Source of the DNA: Candidatus Raymondbacteria bacterium RIFOXYA2_FULL_49_16
GTDB lineage: Bacteria; Fibrobacterota; OXYB2-FULL-49-7; XYB2-FULL-49-35
NCBI GenBank assembly: GCA_001789205.1
Contig: MFYT01000019.1
Coordinates: 1 to 64,000, forward strand
DNA: 64,000 nt
Direction of reading: 5' to 3'
In this document: positions 32,947 through 42,016 of the stretch, piece after piece
How positions within the stretch are numbered: position 1 is the stretch's first letter
How the letters are laid out: each line of letters starts with the position of its first letter
The notes under the pieces: model-generated
What the model saw: the letters and a program-made list of their open reading frames with translations, nothing else
Told to the model about the DNA's origin: nothing
Databases searched by the model: none
Translations under genes and position numbers: made by a program

Positions 32947-33383
32947 AACGCAGACGTTTGGCACGGGAACTTTCACTTCAGGCCCTGTACAGCATCGATA
33001 TAGCGCATGAGGGCCTGGAAAAGATCCTTCTGGACATTAAGGCGGACAAGGACCTCGACGCTGAGACGTGGGAGTACATGCAGCGCCTGTCCGCCGTGGT
33101 TGTTTCGCGGCGACAGGAACTCGACGACCTCATCCAGAAGCAGTGCGACAACTGGGAATTGGACCGCGTCGCGGTCCTGGACAAGAACATTCTGCGCATG
33201 GCCATTGCGGAAATACTTTTTTTTGAGGACATTCCGCCCAAGGTTTCAATAGACGAGGCCATTGAACTGGCGAAGAAATTCAGCACGGACAAATCGGGGC
33301 AGTTTGTAAATGGCATACTCGACCCCATTGCGTTTAAAGATACAAAAAAGGAAACAACAGCAGGAGAAAGTCATGGTGTATAA
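32943..33383 (+). CDS. nusB: Transcription antitermination factor NusB
   Basis: The 146-residue protein begins [16 protein letters not shown] and ends with the typical [16 protein letters not shown] and [10 protein letters not shown] motifs. NusB binds boxA RNA with NusE (S10) to allow rRNA transcription past terminators. It overlaps ribH by 4 bp and the next gene by 11 bp, so it is translated as part of the rib operon. Confidence 0.96.
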   Translation: MKRRRLARELSLQALYSIDIAHEGLEKILLDIKADKDLDAETWEYMQRLSAVVVSRRQELDDLIQKQCDNWELDRVAVLDKNILRMAIAEILFFEDIPPKVSIDEAIELAKKFSTDKSGQFVNGILDPIAFKDTKKETTAGESHGV

Positions 33384-36372
33384 CGAGAAAAAAGTCATCG
33401 GGATATTCGGGGCGCTGGTCTTCGTGTTTGCCCTCATTCCCTATTTGCTCACGGTCCAGCCCACGGTCCCCTTCTGGGATTGCGGTGAGTTTGTGGCGTG
33501 CGGTAATTCTATGGGAGTGCCCCATCCTCCGGGAAGCCCATTGTTTGTCATCCTGGGACGGGTGGTCATCATGGCCCTCTCCTTTATCAAGGAGATCAGC
33601 CTGCGCATGAATCTCATCTCGGTTTTTTCCGGCGCCCTGACCGCGCTCCTCATCTACCTTTCAGTCATCCGGATTTTCAAGATGTGGTTTAAGCCCGGGG
33701 ACAACGCGACCCTGTGGGAACGGCTCATTCCGGTCATCGGCGGCTTTGCCTCGGGTCTTCTCTGCACCTATTCCTACACACCATGGTTCAGCTGCGTTGA
33801 ATCGGAAAGTTACGCGTTTACCATGCTCATCATTTTCCTCGAAGTGTGGCTGGCGCTCAAATGGTTTGATTTCAAGGGCACGGCTGATGGTGATAAAATG
33901 CTCATTTTTATCACGTTTCTCGCCTATCTGGGCATTGGCTCCAGCCTGTACACCATGATCCCGGTGCCCTTTGTTTTCCTGTTTGTCGTCATGAACGAGC
34001 CGCAGAAATTGAAGCATTACCAGCTCTGGCTCGTCGGTTTCTGCATTCTTTCGATCATGTATTCCATCGCGAGCTTTCTCATCATTGCGCCAGTGCTTCT
34101 TGTCTACTGCCTGCTCTGGATATTCCTTGACAAGGAGAGCGCGAAATACATTAACGGCGTATTTATCGGCTTTTTCGGCCTGTGGCAGCTGAAGAACGCC
34201 CTTCCCCAGCAAAACGACGGGTTCGACGGCCTTGATTTTATCATGGGCCTTACCTATCTGGCGCTTGCCATTTTGCCTTTTATGGTGCAGGTCCAATCTA
34301 AAGTCCAGGAACGGTCCAAATGGTATCTATGTTTCTGGCTCATATTTGCGGCAACGCTTGGATATTCAGTCAATTTTGTGATGCCGATCCGTTCATTCCT
34401 CGACCCCATGATCGACGAAAACAACCCCGAAGTCGTCATTAAAGAACCCGGAGATATATTTAAAAAAGAAACGTGGAACCAGTTGTTCTATTTTCTTGAG
34501 CGCAAACAATACGGCGATGAGAGCATGGTCATGCGCATGTTTCACCGCCGCGGCACGCTATTTCACCAGTTTATCAACCATCGGAACATGGGTTTTGGCG
34601 GTTATCTGGTAGCGCAGCTCTATAATTTTGGCGACCTGAAGGAAGGATCAATTGAGCTGGGCGACAATGCGGGAAAGAGGGCCATTAAGCTTCTTCTGTA
34701 TCTGGCGCCGCTTTTTCTGGTCATCTGGGCCGTTGCCTATATATACAAAAGAGAGCGTAAAGGGGCGGTGTTCCTTGGAGCGCTCCTTTTGGCAAATACT
34801 CTTGGACTTATTTTTTACATGAATTTTGCCGATGGGACCCAGCCCGAAAACCGCGACCTTGTCCAATGGGAGCGGAATGGCCGTATGGGACCGCAACCCG
34901 AACCGGTCCAGCTTGAAGTGAGGGAGCGCGACTATTTTTATTCAGCGGGATATTTATTGTATAGCATGTGGGTGGGTATTGGCCTTGCGTGCCTGCTCCA
35001 TTCCTTTGCCCAGAAATATCGTGGACGGAAGATGTTCTCTACGCTGGGGCCGCTCATTGCCGTACTTGTCATGGCGACACCCGCAATCCCGCTGTCCATC
35101 AACATGGGCTTGCGCACCAGGGCTGATAACTGGGTGGCCTACGATTATGCCTACAATCTGCTCCAGTCATGCGAACGCGATGGCATCCTTTTTACCAATG
35201 GCGACAACGACACCTTTCCCCTCTGGGCACTGCAGGAGGGGTATGGCATACGCCGCGATGTACGGATTGTCAACTTGAGTCTTCTGAACACTGATTGGTA
35301 TATAGCTCAGCTGTTCGACCACAAGCCGGTCATTACGATTCCCACAGTAGTGTTTGACGAATATTTCAGGCCGCAGCTCCTTTCAAAGGAGAATTTCGTC
35401 ACAACCATCAATCATCACAGAAACATGCTCCAGAAGCCCCAAAAGGTGGTGCTTTCCTCTTGGAAGCTTGAGGTGGAGGTCCCGGACATTAAAAAGAAGA
35501 ATTTTTTCCGGATACAGGACTACATGGTCATGAATATTGTCCATGGAAACGCGGGAAAAAGGCCCATCTATTTTGCGGTCACTGTTTCCGAGGGTAATAT
35601 GATGGGGCTCGAATCCTATCTTTCCATGGAAGGACTTGTGTACCGCCTTACCCAGGAACACCAGACATCGCGCATGAACATTGAGAGGACCTTATTCAAC
35701 CTGGACAAGGTATACCGGTATACCTTCCTTGGCCGCAAGGGACTCTATCTTGGTCCGGACAACGAACGGTTACTTTCCAATTACGCGGCTTCTTTTATCG
35801 GCTATGTATACGAGGAGCGCAGCAACCTGATGCGCCTCCGGCAGCAGGAAAAAGACCTGGAAAGCGGCATCAACGGGCTCAAGGCGGCCAAGAAGGTCGA
35901 TGCGGCTGCTGTTGCGGCCAAGGAAAGCGAGCTTGCCGCAGTCCGTATACAAGCCGACAGCTTGTTCGCGAACATGCAGCGCGAGCTCGAACGGTGTATT
36001 TCAATCCTGCCCATGGATTGGCGTTCGCGTGTGCTCGCGGCGCAGATCTATGCCCAGGACAACAAGTACGACCTTGCCGAGGCAAAGCTCAAGGAAGGAC
36101 TCAATCTTAATCCTGATGAATTTGTCTATGTTTCGAACATGGGGCTCTTCCTGCGCGACATAGGCAAGGAAAAAGAGGCAATGCCCTATTTCGAGAAAGC
36201 GGTGAATGTACTCGACAATGATCTTGCTAATGTCAAGCACCGTGAGACGCTTGGCATGGCCCAGGCTTTGGTTGATATGTATAAAAAAGAAGGCCAGAAA
36301 GAAAAGGCCGAAAACCTGGAGCAGAAACTGAACGCGGTGCGTTCCATGTATCAGCGGATGAGGTCGAATTGA
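33373..36372 (+). CDS. DUF2723/TMEM260-like multi-pass membrane glycosyltransferase with C-terminal TPR
   Basis: I place the start at ATG 33373, which has AGGAGA nearby and begins just before the membrane domain; an earlier in-frame ATG (33310) lies well inside nusB. The 999-residue protein has about 12 membrane segments. The first extracytoplasmic loop holds FWDCGEF, the conserved DCGEF motif of the DUF2723 family, whose animal member TMEM260 is a protein O-mannosyltransferase of the GT-C fold. A large soluble part (about 560-830) and a C-terminal TPR-like region (MDWRSRVLAAQIYAQDNKYD, LNLNPDEFVY, AMPYFEKAVNVL) follow. Protein or envelope glycosylation is likely. It overlaps nusB by 11 bp and precedes a glycosyltransferase gene. 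Confidence 0.85.
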   Translation: MVYNEKKVIGIFGALVFVFALIPYLLTVQPTVPFWDCGEFVACGNSMGVPHPPGSPLFVILGRVVIMALSFIKEISLRMNLISVFSGALTALLIYLSVIRIFKMWFKPGDNATLWERLIPVIGGFASGLLCTYSYTPWFSCVESESYAFTMLIIFLEVWLALKWFDFKGTADGDKMLIFITFLAYLGIGSSLYTMIPVPFVFLFVVMNEPQKLKHYQLWLVGFCILSIMYSIASFLIIAPVLLVYCLLWIFLDKESAKYINGVFIGFFGLWQLKNALPQQNDGFDGLDFIMGLTYLALAILPFMVQVQSKVQERSKWYLCFWLIFAATLGYSVNFVMPIRSFLDPMIDENNPEVVIKEPGDIFKKETWNQLFYFLERKQYGDESMVMRMFHRRGTLFHQFINHRNMGFGGYLVAQLYNFGDLKEGSIELGDNAGKRAIKLLLYLAPLFLVIWAVAYIYKRERKGAVFLGALLLANTLGLIFYMNFADGTQPENRDLVQWERNGRMGPQPEPVQLEVRERDYFYSAGYLLYSMWVGIGLACLLHSFAQKYRGRKMFSTLGPLIAVLVMATPAIPLSINMGLRTRADNWVAYDYAYNLLQSCERDGILFTNGDNDTFPLWALQEGYGIRRDVRIVNLSLLNTDWYIAQLFDHKPVITIPTVVFDEYFRPQLLSKENFVTTINHHRNMLQKPQKVVLSSWKLEVEVPDIKKKNFFRIQDYMVMNIVHGNAGKRPIYFAVTVSEGNMMGLESYLSMEGLVYRLTQEHQTSRMNIERTLFNLDKVYRYTFLGRKGLYLGPDNERLLSNYAASFIGYVYEERSNLMRLRQQEKDLESGINGLKAAKKVDAAAVAAKESELAAVRIQADSLFANMQRELERCISILPMDWRSRVLAAQIYAQDNKYDLAEAKLKEGLNLNPDEFVYVSNMGLFLRDIGKEKEAMPYFEKAVNVLDNDLANVKHRETLGMAQALVDMYKKEGQKEKAENLEQKLNAVRSMYQRMRSN

Positions 36373-36380
36373 CCTCACCC

Positions 36381-36402
36381 TGTCAGCCTTTTCAGGCTGA
36401 CA
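36381..36402. repeat. REP-like hairpin downstream of the DUF2723 gene
   Basis: TGTCAGCCT and AGGCTGACA (36381-36389, 36394-36402) make a perfect 9-bp stem with a TTTC loop. A second, weaker hairpin (CCCTTTCC...GGAGAGGG, about 36404-36424) follows directly. Flanked by CCTCACCC, this resembles the small palindromic repeats scattered in many bacterial genomes. A terminator role is also possible but no T-tract is evident. Confidence 0.5.
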
Positions 36403-36447
36403 TCCCTTTCCTAAGAGGAGAGGGAAAACAAAGGGATTCCATATTGT

Positions 36448-37200
36448 ATGCAGCCATTTTTATCCATCGTTATTCCCGCATACAACGAAGAACGCCGCAT
36501 TGGCGCCTCTTTGGAAGCGATCAAGGCGTATCTAGCGTCAAAGGCCTGGAGGTATGAGATTGTCATAGCTGATGACGGATGCAGCGACAACACGGAACAG
36601 GTGGTCCGGTCAATCCTTGGCGCCAATGGCCCGCTCATTTACCTGAAGGGCGGGCAGAACCAAGGAAAGGGAAATGCGGTAAAAAGAGGCATGCTGGCCA
36701 GTACCGGTGAGTTTTCCCTGCTTACGGACGCCGACCTTTCAACTCCCATCGAAGAATTCGACAAATTCCTGGTGCACCTGACTTCCGCTGATTCTGTTGT
36801 TACCGGCACAAGAAAAACGATTGGCGCCAATGTAACCAAACACCAGGCATTTATCCGCGAGAACATGGGCAAATGTTTTACCCTATTCACCAATGTCATT
36901 CTGTCGCTTGGTCAGAGCGACTATACCTGCGGATTCAAGGTTTTTGGCCAGGCCGCGCGGCAGCGGATTTTTTCCGCAGCACGCATTGACCGCTGGGGGT
37001 ATGACTCGGAGATATTTTTTCTTGCCAAGCTTTTTGGTTTCACGGTCACCGAAGTTCCCGTGGTATGGGCCAATTCGGAGGCGACCAGGGTGAACCTGCT
37101 CCTCGATTCCGCGCGGTCGTTCAAGGAACTATTCGAGATACGGTGGAATCAGGCAGGTGGGAAATACAAAGTAGGGCCGATCAGAAAGAATCTATGTTGA
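36448..37200 (+). CDS. Family 2 glycosyltransferase, dolichyl-phosphate glucosyltransferase-like
   Basis: The 250-residue protein has the GT2 signature of the DPG/ALG5 type: SIVIPAYNEERRI, VIADDGCSDNTE, GKGNAVKRGML and LLTDADLSTPIEE with the DxD-like DAD. The C-terminal part (YTCGFKVFGQAARQRIF, GYDSEIFF) matches the same class. Such enzymes transfer glucose or similar sugars to a polyprenyl phosphate carrier, giving a lipid-linked donor for periplasmic GT-C enzymes. The DUF2723 protein just upstream could be the user of this donor. It lacks membrane helices of its own. Confidence 0.9.
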   Translation: MQPFLSIVIPAYNEERRIGASLEAIKAYLASKAWRYEIVIADDGCSDNTEQVVRSILGANGPLIYLKGGQNQGKGNAVKRGMLASTGEFSLLTDADLSTPIEEFDKFLVHLTSADSVVTGTRKTIGANVTKHQAFIRENMGKCFTLFTNVILSLGQSDYTCGFKVFGQAARQRIFSAARIDRWGYDSEIFFLAKLFGFTVTEVPVVWANSEATRVNLLLDSARSFKELFEIRWNQAGGKYKVGPIRKNLC

Positions 37201-37447
37201 CCACATATACCAATCCGTTCAACCTCTCTACGGCCATCACCGTGAACCTTGAAATGGCGTCGAATGTTAATATCGGAATTTTCAGTGTTAACGGGAGATT
37301 GGTCACCGAGGTTGCGAACAGGATATTATCATTGGGAACTCATACCCTCGTATGAAATGCAAAAGGTCTTTTCTAGCGCTTGCTATATCATCCGTACTCA
37401 GATTGGAAGGGGGAACTTTTTTCAATAGGGCTGTGCTTCTTCGCTGA
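37194..37447 (+). pseudogene. Remnant of a type-IX/FlgD-like C-terminal sorting domain
   Basis: After an ATG at 37194 (overlapping the end of the glycosyltransferase gene), the frame reads YTNPFNLSTAITVNL and GIFSVNGRLVTEV, the typical start of the C-terminal sorting module found in the matrixin and giant proteins. The expected Trp of the WNAKG motif is TGA (37353). After a one-base shift near 37372 the sequence reads SSACYIIRTQIGRGNFF, and after another in the T-run at 37417-37422 it reads FNRAVLLR then TGA at 37445. This is a broken tail of a larger secreted protein gene, with the rest missing. Confidence 0.7.
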
Positions 37448-37477
37448 CGTATCGACCTGTCGCATGCAGGGTATTCA

Positions 37478-38217
37478 TCATGGCTTTTTAAAGTGAAAGT
37501 TTGCCGTACAGGGCAGAACTTTCTGCAGTATAGCGGATTTTGAAAGAATGTAATAATAGATTGTTTTCAGTGGCACTCTCTTTGTCAATTTCTGGTTGAA
37601 GCGGATGGTGGCCTGGAGGCCCGATTCCCTGGCGATTCCGAGCAGCTTCTTATAGACAATGACATCTTCGGGAACCATGGACCTTTTCCTGTTCACGCGC
37701 GTGTAGGCAAGCTTATAGAACAATTGCGTCGTGGAGGGCTCGTGTAAGAAAAAGCAATGGCCGCCGCTACGTAAAACACGGGATATTTCTGCCATTGCTT
37801 TGCCAGCTCGGCAAAGTGATGGGCGGCTGCAAAACAGAAAACAACATCCATTGACGATGAGGCCTCCGGGATCTTGTATGATGTGCATGCATACGCATTG
37901 TCCAATGAGACATTGAACACGTGCTCCCATTTCGGCTTCGATGCTATTGCGTATTCGCTGATGTTGGTCAATATGACCTTGAGATGCGGGAACACCTTCT
38001 TGCGCTCGCAGGATGCCCATCCCTGTCCGCCGCCAAGTTCCAGAACGGTTTCCTGCCGATTTGAAGTATTCCTTGTATCCGTCCAGGATGCTTCAAATAC
38101 CCCGCAGTCCGTCATTTTATTTATTAAATTGTCAATAGGACCCGATTCCGGGCGTTCACTCGTCGAGTCTCTCCAGTAGGTGATCTCGGATAGCTCCCGT
38201 TCTTCCTGTGATTCCAT
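37478..38217 (-). pseudogene. SAM-dependent methyltransferase with a frameshift
   Basis: Two frames together encode one methyltransferase of about 246 residues. From 38217 to about 37800 one frame has motif I VLELGGGQGWASC and MDVVFCFAAAHHFAELAK. From about 37800 to 37478 a shifted frame continues with AMAEISRVLRSGGHCFFLHE and a C-terminal half without stops. The break lies in a short A-run (plus-strand T-run 37799-37801), consistent with loss of one A. Either the gene is inactive or this is a sequencing error. It lies in a polysaccharide locus, where methyltransferases often modify sugars. Confidence 0.75.
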
Positions 38218-38243
38218 TGGGGTGGTCTCTCCTGTGGTTTATT

Positions 38244-39149
38244 TCAGAAACATGAATAGCGGAATATTTCCCACGCTGCTCTGACTGATGAACGCAGGCT
38301 CCTTTTTGTATGGCCGGAAGAAACCAGTGTTTGTGCAATCAAGTTCTGCAACCGGCGGCATTCCTGCTGCTCTTCGGCGGTTAGCCCCAGCCTTTGGATG
38401 TTTTCAAGCACACAATGATACAAAGGCGCTCTGAGGTCCGGACGAAGTTTGGCGCTTATCCAGTCCGGGTTTCCCGTCAATACCTGCCATGCCTGAGAAA
38501 CGGTTCCGCCGCGCGCATCATTGTTCCCGAAAAGGTTTCCTCCATGCTGCCGGTATCGTGTCAATGTTTCCGGAACATAGGTGATACCGGTTGTTTTCTC
38601 GGCGACCAGGGCAAGCCACCAGTCGTGGACCGGAAGCCCTTCGGGAAAAGGAAGGGCACGGTCCAGCAGCTCCCTGCGGAACATTGATGTGCAGCCGGTA
38701 ACGGAATTTCTGAAAAGAAGTTTTTTAAACTCGGTCCGGGTCTGCTTATGGATCTGCCGACTGAAGGATGGGGCCACGATTGCGCCTTGATGATCAATGA
38801 CGGATGCGTCACTGTGAACAAGGCTTGCGTGTTTAATTCCCTGCAGAAGCCGTTCGACCTTGCCGGGTTCCCAGATGTCGTCCTGATCGCAGAGCGCAAC
38901 ATATTCACCATGGCAGGACCTCAACGCGTTTTCGAAGTTCCAGGTCGCGCCCTTTTTTCCAGGATTCCTGATCACCGTGAGCGGTAGCCTGCCAGCATAT
39001 TCGGCCAGAATGTCCAGGGTCTTGTCTGTGGAACCGTCGTCCGAGGCTATGACCTCTGTCACTGGTTTTGTCTGCAGTACAAGGCTGTCGAGCAATTCCC
39101 GGATGAATCCGGCACCGTTGTAAAGGGCCAGGGCAATGGTAACGTTCAA
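38244..39149 (-). CDS. Family 2 glycosyltransferase (polysaccharide locus)
   Basis: The 301-residue protein is a GT-A fold GT2 enzyme: VTIALALYNGAGFIREL at the start, VIASDDGSTDKTLD, then ALCDQDDIWEPGKVE with the DQDD metal/sugar site. It resembles the gene at 41099 and probably adds a sugar to the lipid-linked repeat unit. It directly follows the GT2-GT4 fusion gene (adjacent by 1 bp), in one minus-strand operon with the polymerase and chain-length genes. The sugar specificity cannot be read from sequence. Confidence 0.9.
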   Translation of the reverse strand: MNVTIALALYNGAGFIRELLDSLVLQTKPVTEVIASDDGSTDKTLDILAEYAGRLPLTVIRNPGKKGATWNFENALRSCHGEYVALCDQDDIWEPGKVERLLQGIKHASLVHSDASVIDHQGAIVAPSFSRQIHKQTRTEFKKLLFRNSVTGCTSMFRRELLDRALPFPEGLPVHDWWLALVAEKTTGITYVPETLTRYRQHGGNLFGNNDARGGTVSQAWQVLTGNPDWISAKLRPDLRAPLYHCVLENIQRLGLTAEEQQECRRLQNLIAQTLVSSGHTKRSLRSSVRAAWEIFRYSCF

Positions 39150-41102
39150 TTACGCCTCCGTGGAGCAGGCAATGCTGCGGTACAATTTCCGGTGATTCTC
39201 AGCCATATCCTCCATATCAAACAATCCTTGGATCCGGTCCCGGCCTGCACGCCCTATCTTGGCCGCTTTCTCGGGATTCTGAAGCACTTCTTCCAGATTT
39301 GCTACAAGGCCGTCAAGATCTCCTGATTTGAACAAATAGCCGCTCACCCTGTCTTCGACCAGGTCAAGGACGCCATTGACTCTACTGGCAATGACCGGAA
39401 CACCGTACCGCATGGCATCGACCAAGGAAAAGGGCAGTCCTTCCCAACGGGACGTGATGACCTCCACCGTTGCTGTTGTTAACTTTTCATGGACGTTCGT
39501 TACATGGCCAGAGAATGTAATATGGTTTTCAAGCCCCATCGTATTCACGTCCGATTCCAATGCGCCCCGCAGCGGCCCATTGCCAATGAATTCAATCTGG
39601 AATTTGAATTTTTTTTCCCGCAGCCTGTTCGCGGCTTTGACAAGCAGTTCCGGGGCTTTTTGATATGACAGCTGGCCGACGTGGATGATTCTGGGTATTG
39701 GCGGTACAACACGCAGGCAGTCGCCTTTGGTGTCTGGTTTCCGTACTCCAAGATAAATTGTCAGGCAGTTCCGGGCAGTACAGATTCCTCTCGATATCAG
39801 TGTTTGTCTGTCCGTATTGCTTACAAGGACGGTCATCCGGACGCGCTGTGCCAGGATTTTCCATGCCATCCTGAAAAGCCTGAACAGCGCCTGGTTTTTC
39901 ATGTCGATGGTATGGGGAGTGTGTATAAGGGGAAGCCTGAGCAGCGCCGATAGCGCGGAACCCCAGACCAATCCCTCAAACCCGTGCAGGTGCATGCAGC
40001 CGGAACGGAGGGGCTTTGCCCAGCGCCATGCTTTCCATAGGGAAAAATTCAATGTTTTTGATATGGGCACGGCAAGCACCGAGTCTACCCGGCCCTGCAG
40101 CCGTTCCCTGAGGCCGCTGTTCGATTTCTGGCAGATAAGGTCGAACCGGAAGCCGTTTCCTGCGTTTTCCACGATATCGCATACGGCCCTGCCCTGCCCG
40201 GAAAAACGGGGTTCGAAGACTACTAACAGGATTCTTACCGGATTGGTCATTGAACCCTGTCCGGATATGGCTCCTGTCTGTCCGCGAAGAAAAGCCATGG
40301 CGCCTTTTGCCATGTTTTTAAGCTTTGCAGCTTTTTCCCGCTCGAAACAGAGTATCTTCAGCGCTTCTTTGCATAGTACTAACAGCTGGTCAATGGAAAA
40401 GGCGGGAAACTGTTTCCACCATTCGCGGATCAGTTGCAATCTGTTGCGTGTCTGGTAGTACCTTCGCACTGGCGAATGATGCGTGGTCACCGCACCCATC
40501 CACGTACGCTCCTGCATACCGAGCGAATGATGCAAAAACGCATGATTGTTTCGGATCACAGAGTATCCATGGTTGTTTAGACGCAGGCAATATTCGTGAT
40601 CAACCATATCAATAAAAAAATCATCACGGAACCGCCCAACTTTCCGGTACGCTTCCGTATTCAGGAGATTTCCGGAGGTCATGACCGTGAGCAGGCGCTC
40701 ATAGTACCTCGTCCGATCGTACGCAATCCCCATGGTTAATTGTAATGGAGCGCAGATTCCTACCGTGCAATAATCGGTGAGAACTTCACTGGCAGCCAGT
40801 TCCTCGATTCCGCCTTTCGGAAACCGGCTGTCCTGATCCATGGTCAGGACCCAGTAATATCCACCAGCATGCGCCATGTCCATGCCCTGGTTCAAGGCTG
40901 CGGCAAACCCGATATTTTTTCCAAGCCAGACATATTGAAGCTTGGGGCCAAGCGTCCGTACCGATGATGCAAACGCTGTGTTCTGGATTTCAGAATTATC
41001 AATAGCAAAGAGAGCTTCTGCCCAGTGAAGGTAGCTTTTTATATTATCGAGGACCTGGGCATCCGGGTGATAAAGAACCACGATGGCGGCTCCGGTAATC
41101 AT
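39150..41102 (-). CDS. Fused GT2 (rhamnosyltransferase-like) and GT4 glycosyltransferase
   Basis: The 650-residue protein has two complete domains. Residues 1-280 are a rhamnosyltransferase-like GT2 (VVLYHPDAQVLDNI, LFAIDNSE, NIGFAAALNQG, TMDQDSRF). Residues 286-650 are a GT-B type GT4 (ILLVVFEPRFSGQG, IIHVGQLSYQKAPELL, IGNGPLRGALE and the donor-site EGLPFSLVDAM, where the second usual Glu is Asp). The junction falls near residue 285, where an internal Met could start a separate GT4 protein. Two sequential sugar transfers in one polypeptide are implied. It overlaps the next GT2 gene by 4 bp. Confidence 0.88.
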   Translation of the reverse strand: MITGAAIVVLYHPDAQVLDNIKSYLHWAEALFAIDNSEIQNTAFASSVRTLGPKLQYVWLGKNIGFAAALNQGMDMAHAGGYYWVLTMDQDSRFPKGGIEELAASEVLTDYCTVGICAPLQLTMGIAYDRTRYYERLLTVMTSGNLLNTEAYRKVGRFRDDFFIDMVDHEYCLRLNNHGYSVIRNNHAFLHHSLGMQERTWMGAVTTHHSPVRRYYQTRNRLQLIREWWKQFPAFSIDQLLVLCKEALKILCFEREKAAKLKNMAKGAMAFLRGQTGAISGQGSMTNPVRILLVVFEPRFSGQGRAVCDIVENAGNGFRFDLICQKSNSGLRERLQGRVDSVLAVPISKTLNFSLWKAWRWAKPLRSGCMHLHGFEGLVWGSALSALLRLPLIHTPHTIDMKNQALFRLFRMAWKILAQRVRMTVLVSNTDRQTLISRGICTARNCLTIYLGVRKPDTKGDCLRVVPPIPRIIHVGQLSYQKAPELLVKAANRLREKKFKFQIEFIGNGPLRGALESDVNTMGLENHITFSGHVTNVHEKLTTATVEVITSRWEGLPFSLVDAMRYGVPVIASRVNGVLDLVEDRVSGYLFKSGDLDGLVANLEEVLQNPEKAAKIGRAGRDRIQGLFDMEDMAENHRKLYRSIACSTEA

Positions 41103-42016
41103 TCGACAATCCTTTGCATGATCATGCCAAGAGCATAGCGCAGCCGGTGGATCAAAGGAAAGAAAGGATGTGCGAGAAATAAGTGGAGCTTTTGCAGCAC
41201 CTGCACATCCGGTGAAACCATTTTCATGAAATCATCGATGAGTTTTCTGTCGCCCGCATTCAGAGACGCGCCAAAATGTTCATGAAAAGCTCGGACGTCT
41301 GAAATATTTTCATTGGTTATGGTCAATTTCCGGTACAGCTTATGTATGATTCCCCGGAGTAAGACTGCTCCCATTTGATTACGGGCATGCAACCTGTAGT
41401 ACATGAGCGGTCGTGACACGTAGCGCCTGACGCCGAATGCCTCATTCACCAGCGCTAAATAATAATCGTGCATGTGAATGCCACTTGGAAACGGCACAGC
41501 CCGTTCAACCAGCATTCTGTTGAAAAGCATGTTTGATCCCTGAACATACCCGGAACAAAGCATTGTCGCCAATCCTGTTTTGCACGGCCGGCTGCCGACA
41601 AATGTGGTGCGTAAAACATTCAATCGCTCATCAGCGAGCATTGCATCGCCATGCACAATTACCGGAGTCCTTTTCCAGTCCGGTACCTTTTCTAGGGCCG
41701 TCTTTAACACCAGTATCTTATAAGGAAACCAGACATCATCCTGGTCGCTGAACAGAAGAAGGTCGGCCGAAGAGCGAAGGACCAGTTCCTCGAAATTCCG
41801 GACGCTGCCCAGGCGTCCCTTGTTGTCCGATATCAATCGAATGCGGTCGTCCTGCGCGGCATATTCTTCAAGTATGGTAGGGGTTTCATCAATGGAACAA
41901 TCATCGCGGACAAGCAGTCGCCAATTCGTGAACGTCTGCCGGATAATCGAGTTCAGTTGGTCGTGTATATATGCTTCCCCGTTGCAGGTTGCCAGCAGAA
42001 TATCAATATCAACCAA
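41099..42016 (-). CDS. Family 2 glycosyltransferase (polysaccharide locus)
   Basis: A GT2 enzyme with IDILLATCNGEAYIHDQL, LVRDDCSIDETPT and LLLFSDQDDVWFPYK (DQDD site). I prefer the TTG start at 42016, which follows GGAG by five bases and gives the usual length before the first strand (305 residues); an ATG at 42037 without a ribosome site is the alternative. It overlaps the polymerase gene by 8 bp (or 29 bp with the ATG) and the fusion gene by 4 bp. It is a paralogue of the gene at 38244. Confidence 0.88.
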   Translation of the reverse strand: MVDIDILLATCNGEAYIHDQLNSIIRQTFTNWRLLVRDDCSIDETPTILEEYAAQDDRIRLISDNKGRLGSVRNFEELVLRSSADLLLFSDQDDVWFPYKILVLKTALEKVPDWKRTPVIVHGDAMLADERLNVLRTTFVGSRPCKTGLATMLCSGYVQGSNMLFNRMLVERAVPFPSGIHMHDYYLALVNEAFGVRRYVSRPLMYYRLHARNQMGAVLLRGIIHKLYRKLTITNENISDVRAFHEHFGASLNAGDRKLIDDFMKMVSPDVQVLQKLHLFLAHPFFPLIHRLRYALGMIMQRIVE

